From NCBI GenBank assembly GCA_947451925.1, contig CANGAW010000002.1, positions 1 through 64,000 on the forward strand: a DNA stretch of 64,000 nt. The letters run 5' to 3'. Source of the DNA: Burkholderiales bacterium. Lineage in GTDB: Bacteria > Pseudomonadota > Gammaproteobacteria > Burkholderiales > Burkholderiaceae_D. Positions 44,283-52,332 of the stretch are shown here, in pieces; the stretch's first letter is position 1, and every line of letters starts with the position of its first letter. Both the position numbers and the translations under genes were made by a program. The notes beneath the pieces are model-generated. The model worked only from the letters and a program-made list of their open reading frames with translations. It had not been told where the DNA came from and ran no database searches.

Positions 44283-44390
44283 ATGTCTAATCAAAAGAAG
44301 CCTAATAACCTGCGCACTGCGCTGATTTTATTTTCAGTGGCGCTGGTGTTTTTTTTCGGTGTGATCATCAAGCAAAGCTGGCTTAGTTAA
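44283..44390 (+). CDS. Cytochrome oxidase small assembly protein (35 aa)
   Basis: I translated this small gene by hand; it is too short for usual ORF cut-offs. It encodes MSNQKKPNNLRTALILFSV followed by ALVFFFGVIIKQSWLS, a basic N-terminus and a single membrane helix. Its stop is 1 bp before the ctaG start. Position between subunit I and CtaG and the single-helix form match the small assembly protein annotated at this place in other Burkholderiales. Its molecular role is unknown. Confidence 0.8.
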   Translation: MSNQKKPNNLRTALILFSVALVFFFGVIIKQSWLS

Positions 44391-44391
44391 G

Positions 44392-44964
44392 ATGGACGCC
44401 AAGCAGCAGGCAAGAAAGCAGCGGCAGAATCGCAGCAATATGCGCATGCTGGGCAAGCTGATGCTGATCGCAGTAATGATGTTCGGTTTTGGTTATTCGC
44501 TGGTGCCCTTGTACAAAAAGATTTGCGAACTCACCGGCATTAACGTGCTGGCGGTGCAGGAAACCAAGCTTGTTGAGGCGGGTAATACCCAAGTCGACAA
44601 GACGCGCACGGTGCGGGTTGAATTTGATGCCAACACCCAGGGCCCCTGGCGTTTCCGTCCGATGAACTCAAGTCTGGACGTGCATCCAGGCGAAATGGCG
44701 CAAGTGGTGTATGAAGTGGTGAATACGCAGGGCAGAAGCATGCAGGCGCAAGCGATTCCTAGTTACGCGCCACAAGAAGCTGCCGTGCATTTCCGCAAGC
44801 TTGAATGTTTTTGTTTTAAGCAGCAGACGCTGGGTGCTAACGAGACCCGGAAGATGCCTGTGAGCTTTTATATTGATCCAGCGTTGCCGAAAAGCGTAAA
44901 GACGATTACCTTGTCTTATACGTTTTTTGAAGTTGGTGCAGCGACCAAAAAACAAGCCAGCTGA
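44392..44964 (+). CDS. ctaG: Cytochrome c oxidase assembly protein CtaG/Cox11
   Basis: A 190-residue copper chaperone that inserts CuB into subunit I. An N-terminal membrane helix (LMLIAVMMFGFGYSLVPLYKKICELTG) anchors a periplasmic immunoglobulin-like domain. The copper-binding motif CFCF in KLECFCFKQQTL is intact, as are GPWRFRPM and MPVSFYIDP. It begins 1 bp after the small assembly gene, and the two are translationally coupled. Confidence 0.97.
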   Translation: MDAKQQARKQRQNRSNMRMLGKLMLIAVMMFGFGYSLVPLYKKICELTGINVLAVQETKLVEAGNTQVDKTRTVRVEFDANTQGPWRFRPMNSSLDVHPGEMAQVVYEVVNTQGRSMQAQAIPSYAPQEAAVHFRKLECFCFKQQTLGANETRKMPVSFYIDPALPKSVKTITLSYTFFEVGAATKKQAS

Positions 44965-44978
44965 AAAGGCGCCGGATC

Positions 44979-45194
44979 ATGAATGAATTGAAACAAGCAA
45001 GTAAGCGCCGGTTGTCTTTCGGCGCAACGGTCAAGGCCGTGTTGTGGTCCTTCTTTGGTGTGCGCAAAAAAAGCGCGTATGAAGAAGACACCGCACAGCT
45101 TAATCCGCTGCATGTGGTGATTGCCGGCGTTATTGCCGCAATCATTTTCGTGGTGATTTTGGTGACGGTTGTTAAAACTGTCGTCGCAGCGTAA
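44979..45194 (+). CDS. DUF2970 small membrane protein
   Basis: A 71-residue protein of the DUF2970 family (SFGATVKAVLWSFFGVRKKSAYEEDTAQLNPLHVVIAGVIAAIIFVVILVTVVKTVVAA) with one C-terminal membrane helix. It is regularly found between ctaG and coxC in betaproteobacteria. Presumably involved in oxidase assembly or stability; no function is known. Confidence 0.85.
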   Translation: MNELKQASKRRLSFGATVKAVLWSFFGVRKKSAYEEDTAQLNPLHVVIAGVIAAIIFVVILVTVVKTVVAA

Positions 45195-45225
45195 TTAATT
45201 TGAACATTGTAATCAGGGGACGTAG

Positions 45226-46086
45226 ATGAGCACTCAACACGGCAAAACGCCATATTATTTTGTACCGAACCCTTCCCAGTGGCCTGTGCTGGCTGGCTTG
45301 TCGCTGCTGGCAACGATGGCTGGCGCATCGGCCTGGGTCAATGGCGTGAGCTGGGGTCAGCCCCTGAATATCGTCGGTTTACTGTCCTTTATCGCCGTAT
45401 TGTATTTCTGGTTCGGCGACGCAATCGGTGAATCCGAAAGCGGCCTCTACAGTGCCCGTATCGACACCTCCTATCGCTGGAGCATGAGCTGGTTCATCTT
45501 CTCCGAAGTGATGTTTTTTGCCGCCTTCTTCGGCGCGCTGTTTTATGCGCGCAGCATCACCATGCCCTGGCTGGCTGACCTGGATCACAAAGTCTTGTGG
45601 CCTGATTTTGCCGCACACTGGGGCAATGTGGGTCCGGCCGGTGTGGTGGAAAAATTCCAGACCATGGGTCCTTTCCCTATCCCTACCATTAACACCGCTT
45701 TGCTGCTGACTTCGGGCGTGACGCTGACGATTTCGCACCATGCACTGCGCGCTGGCCATCGCGGCAAAACTGCACTGTGGTTGTTCGCCACCATTTTGCT
45801 CGGCGCGATCTTCATGGGCTTCCAGGCTTTTGAATACATGCATGCGTATTCGGAACTGAACCTGAAACTGACCTCCGGTATCTACGGCTCCACCTTTTTC
45901 ATGCTGACTGGTTTTCACGGCTTTCACGTGACGATGGGCGCGATCATGTTGTCCGTGGTCTTGTATCGTGTACTGAAGGGTCACTTCACGGCAGACAATC
46001 ACTTTGCCTTCGAAGGCGCTGCGTGGTACTGGCACTTCGTTGACGTAGTCTGGCTTGGTCTCTACGTTGTGGTGTACTGGCTGTAA
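45226..46086 (+). CDS. ctaE: Cytochrome c oxidase subunit III
   Basis: A 286-residue, seven-helix subunit of the aa3 oxidase that stabilises subunit I. Conserved parts include the N-terminal YYFVPNPSQWPVLAG, SWFIFSEVMFFAAFFGALFYAR, LLTSGVTLTISHHALRAGHR and the C-terminal TGFHGFHVTMGAIML...WYWHFVDVVWLGLYVVVYWL. CAGGGGA precedes the ATG. A strong bidirectional terminator follows 18 bp after the stop, ending the coxB-ctaE unit. Confidence 0.97.
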   Translation: MSTQHGKTPYYFVPNPSQWPVLAGLSLLATMAGASAWVNGVSWGQPLNIVGLLSFIAVLYFWFGDAIGESESGLYSARIDTSYRWSMSWFIFSEVMFFAAFFGALFYARSITMPWLADLDHKVLWPDFAAHWGNVGPAGVVEKFQTMGPFPIPTINTALLLTSGVTLTISHHALRAGHRGKTALWLFATILLGAIFMGFQAFEYMHAYSELNLKLTSGIYGSTFFMLTGFHGFHVTMGAIMLSVVLYRVLKGHFTADNHFAFEGAAWYWHFVDVVWLGLYVVVYWL

Positions 46087-46104
46087 GCTTTGCCGGAACA
46101 ACAT

Positions 46105-46132
46105 AAAAGCCGCACCTAGGTGCGGCTTTTTT
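46105..46132. terminator. Bidirectional terminator after ctaE
   Basis: The palindrome AAAAGCCGCACC/GGTGCGGCTTTT (46105-46130) with T-runs on both sides ends both the plus-strand oxidase unit and the minus-strand DUF2909 gene. Confidence 0.9.
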
Positions 46133-46156
46133 ACTGGCAAAGCAAAGTACGCTGCC

Positions 46157-46360
46157 TCAGTACATAATGCCTGTCGGTTGTATCAACCCAAACCGATACG
46201 CAATCAACAAACAGACAAACAACAAAATGGAAAAGCCGACACGCAGCGCCAGCGCCTGCACCGTGCGGTTACTTTTGCCTTTGTCGCGCATCAGAAATAC
46301 CAGAGCAGAAGCCAGACTGCCAATGATCAGCAAGAACGCAATGGCGACGATTATTTTCAT
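46157..46360 (-). CDS. Twin transmembrane protein (DUF2909)
   Basis: A 67-residue membrane protein with two helices (IIVAIAFLLIIGSLASALVFLMRD; LALRVGFSILLFVCLLIAYRFGLI) and a basic loop KGKSNRTVQ. The ATG at 46360 fits the family better than the longer frame to 46402. DUF2909 genes lie opposite-strand at exactly this place in cox loci of betaproteobacteria. Its promoter must lie in the 68-bp gap shared with SURF1. Function unknown. Confidence 0.83.
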   Translation of the reverse strand: MKIIVAIAFLLIIGSLASALVFLMRDKGKSNRTVQALALRVGFSILLFVCLLIAYRFGLIQPTGIMY

Positions 46361-46428
46361 AGTGTCCGAAAACCCGTCAGCAAACAGCACGCCAACCGGC
46401 AAAAAAGATTAATGGGAGATCTATTGTA

Positions 46429-47160
46429 ATGCGATTGCCTTTCTCCTTACGCTGGACACCCTTCATTGCCACCATCGTGGTGATGGCAATCGGCATTGCT
46501 TTAGGCAACTGGCAGACGCGCCGCGCCGCAGAAAAAGTAGCGATCGAACAGGCCATGCTGGCCCGCAGTATCGAGGCAGCGTTGTCGCTCAATGATAAAA
46601 ATCCAATTGGTGAACTCAGCGAATTTCGTCGTGTGCAACTGGATGGCGAATTCATTGCCGGCTGGCCGCTGTATCTGGATAACCGACCCTATCAGGGCAA
46701 GGCCGGTTTTGTGATGCTGATGCCTATGCGTATTGCAAGCAGCGGTCAGGTGGTGTTGGTTGCGCGTGGCTGGTTGCCGCGCGACGCCACCGAGCGCACA
46801 CGCCTGCCAGTGATTGCTGTGCCGCCCGGAATAGTTCGGATAGAAGGCGTGGTGCGCCACTCAGCCAGTCGCGTCATGCAACTTGAAGCCGAGCCAGCGC
46901 CGGTGCCGGGCGCCATTATTCAAAATTTCAAGCTGAGTGAATTCTCTCGTGCCAGCGGATTAGCGCTGCAAACTTTTATAATTGAGCAAACCAATGACAC
47001 CGCTGACGGACTAGGGCGCGAATGGCCGCAGCCCTCAGCCGGTGTCGACAAGCATCGCGGCTATGCCTTTCAGTGGTACGCATTGGCTGCGACCGCCTTC
47101 TTATTTTTTCTGGTGACAGGATTTCGACGTGCAAACAAACCCGCCAACAAGTCAGTCTGA
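46429..47160 (+). CDS. SURF1 family oxidase assembly protein
   Basis: A 243-residue inner-membrane protein needed for heme a insertion into subunit I. Two membrane helices bracket a periplasmic domain: TPFIATIVVMAIGIALGNWQTRRAAEK at the N-terminus and YAFQWYALAATAFLFFLVTGFRRA at the C-terminus, both family signatures. GLALQTFIIEQ lies between. GGGAG is about 10 nt before the ATG. The 3' end overlaps the next gene by 32 bp in another frame. Confidence 0.93.
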   Translation: MRLPFSLRWTPFIATIVVMAIGIALGNWQTRRAAEKVAIEQAMLARSIEAALSLNDKNPIGELSEFRRVQLDGEFIAGWPLYLDNRPYQGKAGFVMLMPMRIASSGQVVLVARGWLPRDATERTRLPVIAVPPGIVRIEGVVRHSASRVMQLEAEPAPVPGAIIQNFKLSEFSRASGLALQTFIIEQTNDTADGLGREWPQPSAGVDKHRGYAFQWYALAATAFLFFLVTGFRRANKPANKSV

Positions 47161-47740
47161 AGTAAAAACCGGCAAAGGCCGCTGGCCGATGATCATCGTC
47201 ATTGCCATGTGTGCGGCACCGATGATTTTTTCTTATCTCAGCTATTACGTCATCAAACCAGAAGGCCGCACTAACTATGGCGACCTGATCGATCCGCGCG
47301 CCTATCCGATTCCTGAACTCGGCCTGGCCACGCTCGATGGCAAAAGTACCAGTCTTGAACAGTTCAAAGGCAAATGGATATTTTTGCAGATTGATGCCGC
47401 TGATTGCCAGAAGGCCTGTGCCGACAAGCTCTACTACATGCGTCAGCTCAGACTGACTCAAGGCAAAGACATGGACCGCATAGAGCGGGTCTGGCTGGTC
47501 ACCGACAAAGCACCGCTGCAAACTAGTTTGATGCGCCAATATGACGGCACCACCATGCTGCGCGTTGACCCGGCGAAGCTGGCGGCCTGGCTGCCAACCG
47601 ATGCCGGCACCACCGCCGCTGACCATCTGTACATGATTGACCCTCTGGGTAATCTGATGATGCGCTTTCCGAAAGATTTTGATCCTAATAAAATCAAAAA
47701 AGACATTACCAAATTGCTGAAAGCCTCGCGCATAGGATGA
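47129..47740 (+). CDS. SCO-like thioredoxin-fold membrane protein of the cox locus
   Basis: A 203-residue membrane-anchored protein (helix MIIVIAMCAAPMIFSYLSYYVI) with a thioredoxin-like domain. Cysteines C93 and C97 in DAADCQKACADK form a CxxxC pair like the copper site of SCO proteins but without the following proline, and a later His (AADHLYMID) matches the SCO position. It is probably a copper or thiol assembly factor. The GTG start has AGGA 7 nt upstream and overlaps SURF1 by 32 bp. Database entries sometimes miscall it an oxidase subunit. Confidence 0.8.
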   Translation: MQTNPPTSQSEVKTGKGRWPMIIVIAMCAAPMIFSYLSYYVIKPEGRTNYGDLIDPRAYPIPELGLATLDGKSTSLEQFKGKWIFLQIDAADCQKACADKLYYMRQLRLTQGKDMDRIERVWLVTDKAPLQTSLMRQYDGTTMLRVDPAKLAAWLPTDAGTTAADHLYMIDPLGNLMMRFPKDFDPNKIKKDITKLLKASRIG

Positions 47741-47747
47741 TGCCCTG

Positions 47748-48854
47748 ATGTTATTTACGCTTGCTCTCAAAGGGCTACTGGTTGCGCTGGTGCCGACGAC
47801 ACTCATTTATCTTTCGCGAGGCGCAGATAAATATAAAAAACTGGCCTGGGTCACGGTCTTCTTTACCTTCGATTTAATCGCATTCGGCGCCTTCACCCGC
47901 CTGACCGATTCAGGTCTGGGTTGCCCTGACTGGCCCGGTTGTTATGGCGAAGCCAATCCCTTTCTGGCGCACGCTGACATCAGCGCCGCGCAGGCGGCCA
48001 TGCCGACCGGCCCGGTCACGGTATTAAAGGCCTGGATAGAAATGATTCATCGTTATCTGGCCATGGGCGTGGGCGTGCTGATCATTGGCATGCTGGTGTT
48101 TGCATGGATTTACTGGAAGCGGCAGCGCGCTGCACGCTATACACCGGCGGTGCCCGGTTTGCTGCTGTTGTTTGTCTGCCTGCAAGGCGCTTTCGGTGCA
48201 TGGACCGTGACATTGAAGCTGCAACCAGTGATTGTCACCACCCATCTGCTGCTCGGCATGAGCCTGTTGGCCTTGCTAGTCTGGCATGCGATGCGACAAA
48301 CCGAACAGGTAAGCTTGCCGGCGTCTGCCTCTGCGCTGCGGCTGCATGCCGCCTGTGCGCTGGTCTTGCTGTTCATGCAGATCGCTCTGGGCGGCTGGGT
48401 CAGCACCAATTATGCGGCACTGGCTTGTGGCAGCTTTCCGCTGTGTCAGGGCGCACTGATGCCGGAGATGGATTTCAGTCACGGATTTACCCTGTGGCGC
48501 AAGCTGGGCATGACCGGCGCAGGTGACTACCTGCCTTTTTCTGCACTGGTGGCGATTCACTGGCTGCATCGTTGCTTTGCATTTGTGGTGCTGATCGTGG
48601 TTGGCTGGCTGGCGCTGCGCAGCCGCAAGATCGCCGGCCTGCAGCGTATCAGCCATGGTTTGCTGCTGATGATTGCCGGGCAGATTGCTACTGGAGCCGC
48701 CACCGTACAATTCGACTGGCCATTGGCACTGGCGGTTGCTCACAATGCTGGTGCAGCGGTCTTGGTGATCCTGCTCGTCGTGTTAAACTCTCGCCTCTCG
48801 ATGTCTGTAGCCAGACTTCCCTCCGCAGCCCGGCCGAGCTTATCGCCCGCATGA
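47748..48854 (+). CDS. ctaA: Heme A synthase (COX15/CtaA)
   Basis: A 368-residue, eight-helix inner-membrane monooxygenase that converts heme o to heme a by oxidising the C8 methyl. Family motifs: [22 protein letters not shown] near the N-terminus, [15 protein letters not shown] (heme His), [38 protein letters not shown], and [12 protein letters not shown]. It starts 7 bp after the SCO-like gene and is followed 10 bp later by ctaB, the preceding enzyme of the pathway. Confidence 0.96.
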   Translation: MLFTLALKGLLVALVPTTLIYLSRGADKYKKLAWVTVFFTFDLIAFGAFTRLTDSGLGCPDWPGCYGEANPFLAHADISAAQAAMPTGPVTVLKAWIEMIHRYLAMGVGVLIIGMLVFAWIYWKRQRAARYTPAVPGLLLLFVCLQGAFGAWTVTLKLQPVIVTTHLLLGMSLLALLVWHAMRQTEQVSLPASASALRLHAACALVLLFMQIALGGWVSTNYAALACGSFPLCQGALMPEMDFSHGFTLWRKLGMTGAGDYLPFSALVAIHWLHRCFAFVVLIVVGWLALRSRKIAGLQRISHGLLLMIAGQIATGAATVQFDWPLALAVAHNAGAAVLVILLVVLNSRLSMSVARLPSAARPSLSPA

Positions 48855-48864
48855 TTTACAGCCC

Positions 48865-49749
48865 ATGACTAGCCTCACCATTGAATCTAACCGGATCGCC
48901 CAGTACTGGGCCCTGACCAAGCCGCGCGTGACCCAACTGGCGGTGTTCTGTGCCGTTATCGGCATGTTCCTCGCGACCCCCGGCCTGCCTGACTGGCAGG
49001 TAGTAGTTGCCGCAACAGTTGGCATCTGGCTGCTTGCCGGTGCGGCCTTTGCTGTGAATTGTCTGGTTGAACGCGAAATCGATTCGCGCATGGCGCGCAC
49101 CGCCCGCCGTCCTATGGCACGCGGTGAAATTACCGTGCCGCAGACCTTGCTGTTCTCAGGTGTGATCGGCGGACTCGGCATGTGGGTCTTGTACAGCCTG
49201 GTCAACCCGCTGACCATGTGGCTGACCTTTGCCACCTTCGTTGGCTATGCGGTGATTTACACCATTATTCTGAAGCCGGCGACACCGCAAAACATCGTCA
49301 TCGGCGGCTTGTCCGGCGCCATGCCTCCGGCACTGGGCTGGGCCGCCATTGCCAACGACGTGCCGATGCAGGCATGGATACTGGTGATGATCATTTTCGT
49401 CTGGACCCCGCCGCATTTCTGGGCGCTTGCACTGTACCGTCGCGACGATTATGCAAAGTCAGGTTTGCCTATGCTGCCTATTACGCATGGCCTGAAATTT
49501 ACCCAGTTTCATATCTGGCTCTACACCATCGTGCTGGTCGCCACCACGATGCTGCCGTTTATCGTTCGCATGAGCGGCCTGATTTATCTGGTCAGCGCCA
49601 GCCTGCTGGGCATCGTCTTCCTCTGGTACGCATGGCGCATCTATCAGCACTATACGGACCTGATCGCGCGTAAAGCTTTCACCTACTCGATCATTTATTT
49701 GTCGCTCTTGTTTGCCGCCCTGCTGGTTGACCACTATCTGATGTTCTGA
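48865..49749 (+). CDS. ctaB: Heme O synthase (protoheme IX farnesyltransferase)
   Basis: A 294-residue UbiA-type polytopic prenyltransferase that adds farnesyl to protoheme IX, giving heme o for the oxidase. The first aspartate-rich region is [53 protein letters not shown] is the conserved second region. YWALTKPRV at the N-terminus is typical. It lies between ctaA and sco in the assembly half of the cox locus. Confidence 0.97.
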   Translation: MTSLTIESNRIAQYWALTKPRVTQLAVFCAVIGMFLATPGLPDWQVVVAATVGIWLLAGAAFAVNCLVEREIDSRMARTARRPMARGEITVPQTLLFSGVIGGLGMWVLYSLVNPLTMWLTFATFVGYAVIYTIILKPATPQNIVIGGLSGAMPPALGWAAIANDVPMQAWILVMIIFVWTPPHFWALALYRRDDYAKSGLPMLPITHGLKFTQFHIWLYTIVLVATTMLPFIVRMSGLIYLVSASLLGIVFLWYAWRIYQHYTDLIARKAFTYSIIYLSLLFAALLVDHYLMF

Positions 49750-49757
49750 GGCTCACT

Positions 49758-50366
49758 ATGCTTGCTTTGCGTACTCTGCTGACTCTGATTACTTTATCGC
49801 TGGCGTTGACTGGCTGTGGTGACAAAGGGCAGTCGGTACCAAAAGTGGCCTTTGCCAATACCGACATCACGGGCTTGGACTACGCCCGGGATTTTCAGCT
49901 GACCGACCACAACGGCAAGCCCCGCAGCCTGGCCGATTTCAGCGGCAAGGTGGTGCTGGTTTTCTTTGGCTTCACCCATTGCCCGGACGTGTGCCCAACC
50001 ACACTCTCAGAGATGGCCGGCGTGATGAAGCAGCTTGGTGAAAAAGATGCCAGCCGCCTGCAAGTCTTGTTCATTACCGTTGATCCGGCGCGGGACACCC
50101 CAGCCCTGCTGGCCAGTTATGTGCCCACGTTTGATGCGCGTTTTCTCGGCCTGGCTGGCGACCAGGCTGCGACCGATAAAGTGATCAAAGAATTCAAGCT
50201 CTTCGTGCAAAAAGTGCCCGCTAAGGATGGCAAGAACTACAGCATCGACCACACCGCAGGCAGCTATGTGTTTGATCCCAAGGGACACATACGGCTGTTT
50301 GTGCGCCACGGTCAGGGGGCCGAGCCGATACTGCATGATGTGCGGGCTTTGCTCGCCGGAGCTTGA
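49758..50366 (+). CDS. SCO family copper chaperone
   Basis: A 202-residue lipoprotein (lipobox LALTGC near residue 21) with a thioredoxin fold. It delivers or reduces copper at the CuA site of subunit II. The copper motif CPDVCP has cysteines at residues 75 and 79 (GFTHCPDVCPTTLSEM), and the ligand His is in KNYSIDHTAGSYVFDP. It is last gene of the oxidase assembly run. The PCu(A)C chaperone at 37.9 kb is its likely partner. Confidence 0.95.
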   Translation: MLALRTLLTLITLSLALTGCGDKGQSVPKVAFANTDITGLDYARDFQLTDHNGKPRSLADFSGKVVLVFFGFTHCPDVCPTTLSEMAGVMKQLGEKDASRLQVLFITVDPARDTPALLASYVPTFDARFLGLAGDQAATDKVIKEFKLFVQKVPAKDGKNYSIDHTAGSYVFDPKGHIRLFVRHGQGAEPILHDVRALLAGA

Positions 50367-50442
50367 GCGAAAGGGGTAGTTACGGCGACTTCATTATTGA
50401 TCTCACAAGCCTGACTGTAAATTTCAAATGCAACCACTTGCG

Positions 50443-50463
50443 TTGCTACCAATTTGGTAGCAA
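50443..50463. promoter_or_regulatory. Palindromic operator of higBA
   Basis: TTGCTACCAA (50443-50452) and TTGGTAGCAA (50454-50463) form a perfect 10-bp inverted repeat around one base, ending 8 bp before the higB ATG. A weak promoter TTGCGT-17-CAAAAT overlaps it. This is where HigA would repress. The 105-bp gap 50367-50471 holds nothing else that I recognise. Confidence 0.75.
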
Positions 50464-50471
50464 AATTTGTT

Positions 50472-50765
50472 ATGCGAATTGTTGCCCTTTCCACGATCAG
50501 GTCATTTTGGGAAATACAGCCCGATGCACAGCTTCCTCTCAGGGCTTGGTACGCATTAGCCAGTCGAGCAATTTGGAAAACGCCTTCAGACATTAAAGAT
50601 GCTTATCGAAATGCTAGTTTTACTAAAAACAATCGTGTCGTTTTTAATATTAAAGGCAACGAATACAGACTTGTCGTACTGGTGCGTTATGACAAGGGCT
50701 TGATGTATATCCGTTTCGTGGGCACGCATTCGCAATACGACAAAATTGACGTCAGTACGGTTTAA
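50472..50765 (+). CDS. higB: HigB-type mRNA interferase toxin
   Basis: A 97-residue toxin of the HigB_toxin family (RelE/ParE superfamily), predicted to cut mRNA on the ribosome. Features: MRIVALSTIRSFWE at the N-terminus, WYALASRAIWKTPSDIKDAYRNASF, NNRVVFNIKGNEYRLVVLVRYDKGLMYIRFVGTHSQYDKID. The conserved C-terminal FVGTH-YDKID is diagnostic. The ATG at 50472 is chosen by family alignment. The toxin precedes the antitoxin, the usual order for hig modules. It is inserted between sco and rpoH. Confidence 0.93.
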   Translation: MRIVALSTIRSFWEIQPDAQLPLRAWYALASRAIWKTPSDIKDAYRNASFTKNNRVVFNIKGNEYRLVVLVRYDKGLMYIRFVGTHSQYDKIDVSTV

Positions 50766-50775
50766 AGGATTGATC

Positions 50776-51165
50776 ATGGAAATCCGCCCTATTCACAGTA
50801 AAAAAGATTACAAGGCTGCGCTTGCCGACATTCAGACTCTTTGGGATGCGCCTGCAAAATCAGCGGATGGCTATCGTCTGGAGATTTTGGCTTTGCTCGT
50901 GGAGCAATACGAGAAGTCGCATTATCCGGTTCAGGATCCGGATCCGATCGAGTTCATTGAACATGTGATGGAAAGCCGTGGACTGACGCGTAAAGATATG
51001 GAGCCATTCATTGGCCCTCGAGGGAGAGTGGCAGATATTTTGAACAGGACACGACCACTGACGCTGGAGATGATCCGTCGTCTTGTCCAGCATCTTGCGC
51101 TTCCCGCTGAAATCTTGGTTCAGTCCTATTCTTTACGTGATGAGCCTGAAATGGTGAATGTGTAA
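50776..51165 (+). CDS. higA: HigA-type antitoxin
   Basis: A 129-residue antitoxin with a helix-turn-helix domain. The N-terminal MEIRPIHSKKDYKAALADIQTLWDAPAKSADGYRLEIL is the long HigA type, and the HTH region is IEFIEHVMESRGLTRKDMEPFIGPRGRVADILNRTRPLTLEMIRRLVQHLALPAEILVQ. AAAGGA precedes the ATG at 50776; the frame from 50746 overlaps higB. It should neutralise HigB and bind the palindrome at 50443-50463. Confidence 0.94.
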   Translation: MEIRPIHSKKDYKAALADIQTLWDAPAKSADGYRLEILALLVEQYEKSHYPVQDPDPIEFIEHVMESRGLTRKDMEPFIGPRGRVADILNRTRPLTLEMIRRLVQHLALPAEILVQSYSLRDEPEMVNV

Positions 51166-51187
51166 AATTTTTTGGCATCAGCAAAAA

Positions 51188-51218
51188 AAATGCGTCCCCT
51201 CAGAGACGCATTTTTATT
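51188..51218. terminator. Bidirectional terminator between higA and rpoH
   Basis: AAATGCGTC (51188-51196) pairs with GACGCATTT (51205-51213), with T-runs on both strands. It serves the convergent higA and rpoH genes. Confidence 0.9.
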
Positions 51219-51234
51219 TGGTAGAAAGAAAAAT

Positions 51235-52134
51235 TCAGGCGTACTCCGCCAGCGCACCCTTCATCTTCTTCAAAGCCACCGCTTCAATTTGCCGGATCCG
51301 CTCCGCAGAGACGCCAAACTCGGCCGCCAGATCATGCAAGGTGGCGCCTGAGCCGTCGTCATTAGCGAGCCAGCGCGATTCAACAATGCGCCGCGAGCGC
51401 GGATCAAGTGTGGCCAGTGCCGTTTCCAGTCCTTCGGAATGCAGGCGGTCAACACGTCTGGCTTCCAGCACTTTGCCCGGTTCGGTCAGGTCAGACGACA
51501 GATAGGCGATCGGTGAAAATTTATCGTCTTCGTCATCGGTCTGCTTTTCCAGCGCGATGTCGCGTCCCGACATGCGGGTTTCCATCTCGATGACTTCTTC
51601 GCGCTTGACGTTTAAGTTTTTGGCCAGTGCATCGACCTGGTCTGAACTCATCGAATCGAGCCCGACCTTGTGGCTGCGCAAATTGAAAAACAGTTTGCGC
51701 TGGGCCTTGGTCGTTGCCAGTTTCACCATGCGCCAGTTGCGCAGGATGTATTCATGCATTTCCGCCTTGATCCAGTGCATCGCATACGACACCAGCCGCA
51801 CGCCCTGCTCGGGATCAAAACGCTTGACGGCCTTCATCAGACCGATATTGCCCTCCTGGATCAGGTCGGCATGCGGCAAGCCATAACCCAGATAGCCACG
51901 GGCAATCGAGACCACCAGACGCAGGTGGGACAACACCAGCTCTTGCGCGGCGGCCAGATCGTTGTTGTCACGCAGCTTGCGCGACAAGCGCATTTCTTCA
52001 TCATGCGTAAGCATGGGCAAACGGTTGACGGCGGAAATATAGGCGTCGAGATTGCCAAGGCTGCCAGAAAAACCAAGAGCCAGCGCCTGCTGACCGTTCG
52101 GCACTAAGGCGGACGATGGGGACGATGCTGTCAT
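51235..52134 (-). CDS. rpoH: RNA polymerase sigma-32 (heat shock) factor
   Basis: A 299-residue alternative sigma factor for heat-shock genes. Region 2 contains DLIQEGNIGLMKAVKRFDPEQGVRLVSYAMHWIKAEMHEYILRNWRMVKLATTKAQRKLFFNLR, including the RpoH box QRKLFFNLR. Region 4 is ATLHDLAAEFGVSAERIRQIEAVALKKMK. GAAGGAGAAACA precedes the ATG. The leader contains a perfect CIRCE element at 52192-52218, so HrcA probably represses transcription in addition to the usual post-transcriptional control. Confidence 0.97.
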   Translation of the reverse strand: MTASSPSSALVPNGQQALALGFSGSLGNLDAYISAVNRLPMLTHDEEMRLSRKLRDNNDLAAAQELVLSHLRLVVSIARGYLGYGLPHADLIQEGNIGLMKAVKRFDPEQGVRLVSYAMHWIKAEMHEYILRNWRMVKLATTKAQRKLFFNLRSHKVGLDSMSSDQVDALAKNLNVKREEVIEMETRMSGRDIALEKQTDDEDDKFSPIAYLSSDLTEPGKVLEARRVDRLHSEGLETALATLDPRSRRIVESRWLANDDGSGATLHDLAAEFGVSAERIRQIEAVALKKMKGALAEYA

Positions 52135-52191
52135 TGTTTCTCCTTCAATGAATGTGGCACAAATTGCTTTCTGAAGCTTATAACCACAATA

Positions 52192-52218
52192 TTAGCACTC
52201 TCCATCGCCGAGTGCTAA
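52192..52218. promoter_or_regulatory. CIRCE element (HrcA operator) upstream of rpoH
   Basis: TTAGCACTC (52192-52200), nine spacer bases and GAGTGCTAA (52210-52218) match the CIRCE consensus without any mismatch. It lies 58 bp before the rpoH start. A possible promoter TTAGCA-18-TAATAT on the minus strand would overlap it, as for HrcA repression. Confidence 0.92.
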
Positions 52219-52279
52219 AACTGTGATGTGCGAAGGCTAAAAACTACAGAGGGGGGAATTTGTTGTCAGGGTGGCAGTG

Positions 52280-52320
52280 AAAAAATTAGAGCGTCGGCCG
52301 CCGCAGAAGTTGCGGCCGAC
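52280..52320 (-). terminator. Terminator of the ftsYEX operon
   Basis: GTCGGCCGC (52293-52301) pairs with GCGGCCGAC (52312-52320); on the minus strand a T6 run (complement of 52280-52285) follows after 7 bases. It lies 12 bp past the ftsX stop. Confidence 0.68.
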
Positions 52321-52332
52321 TTGCAAGCTGAC

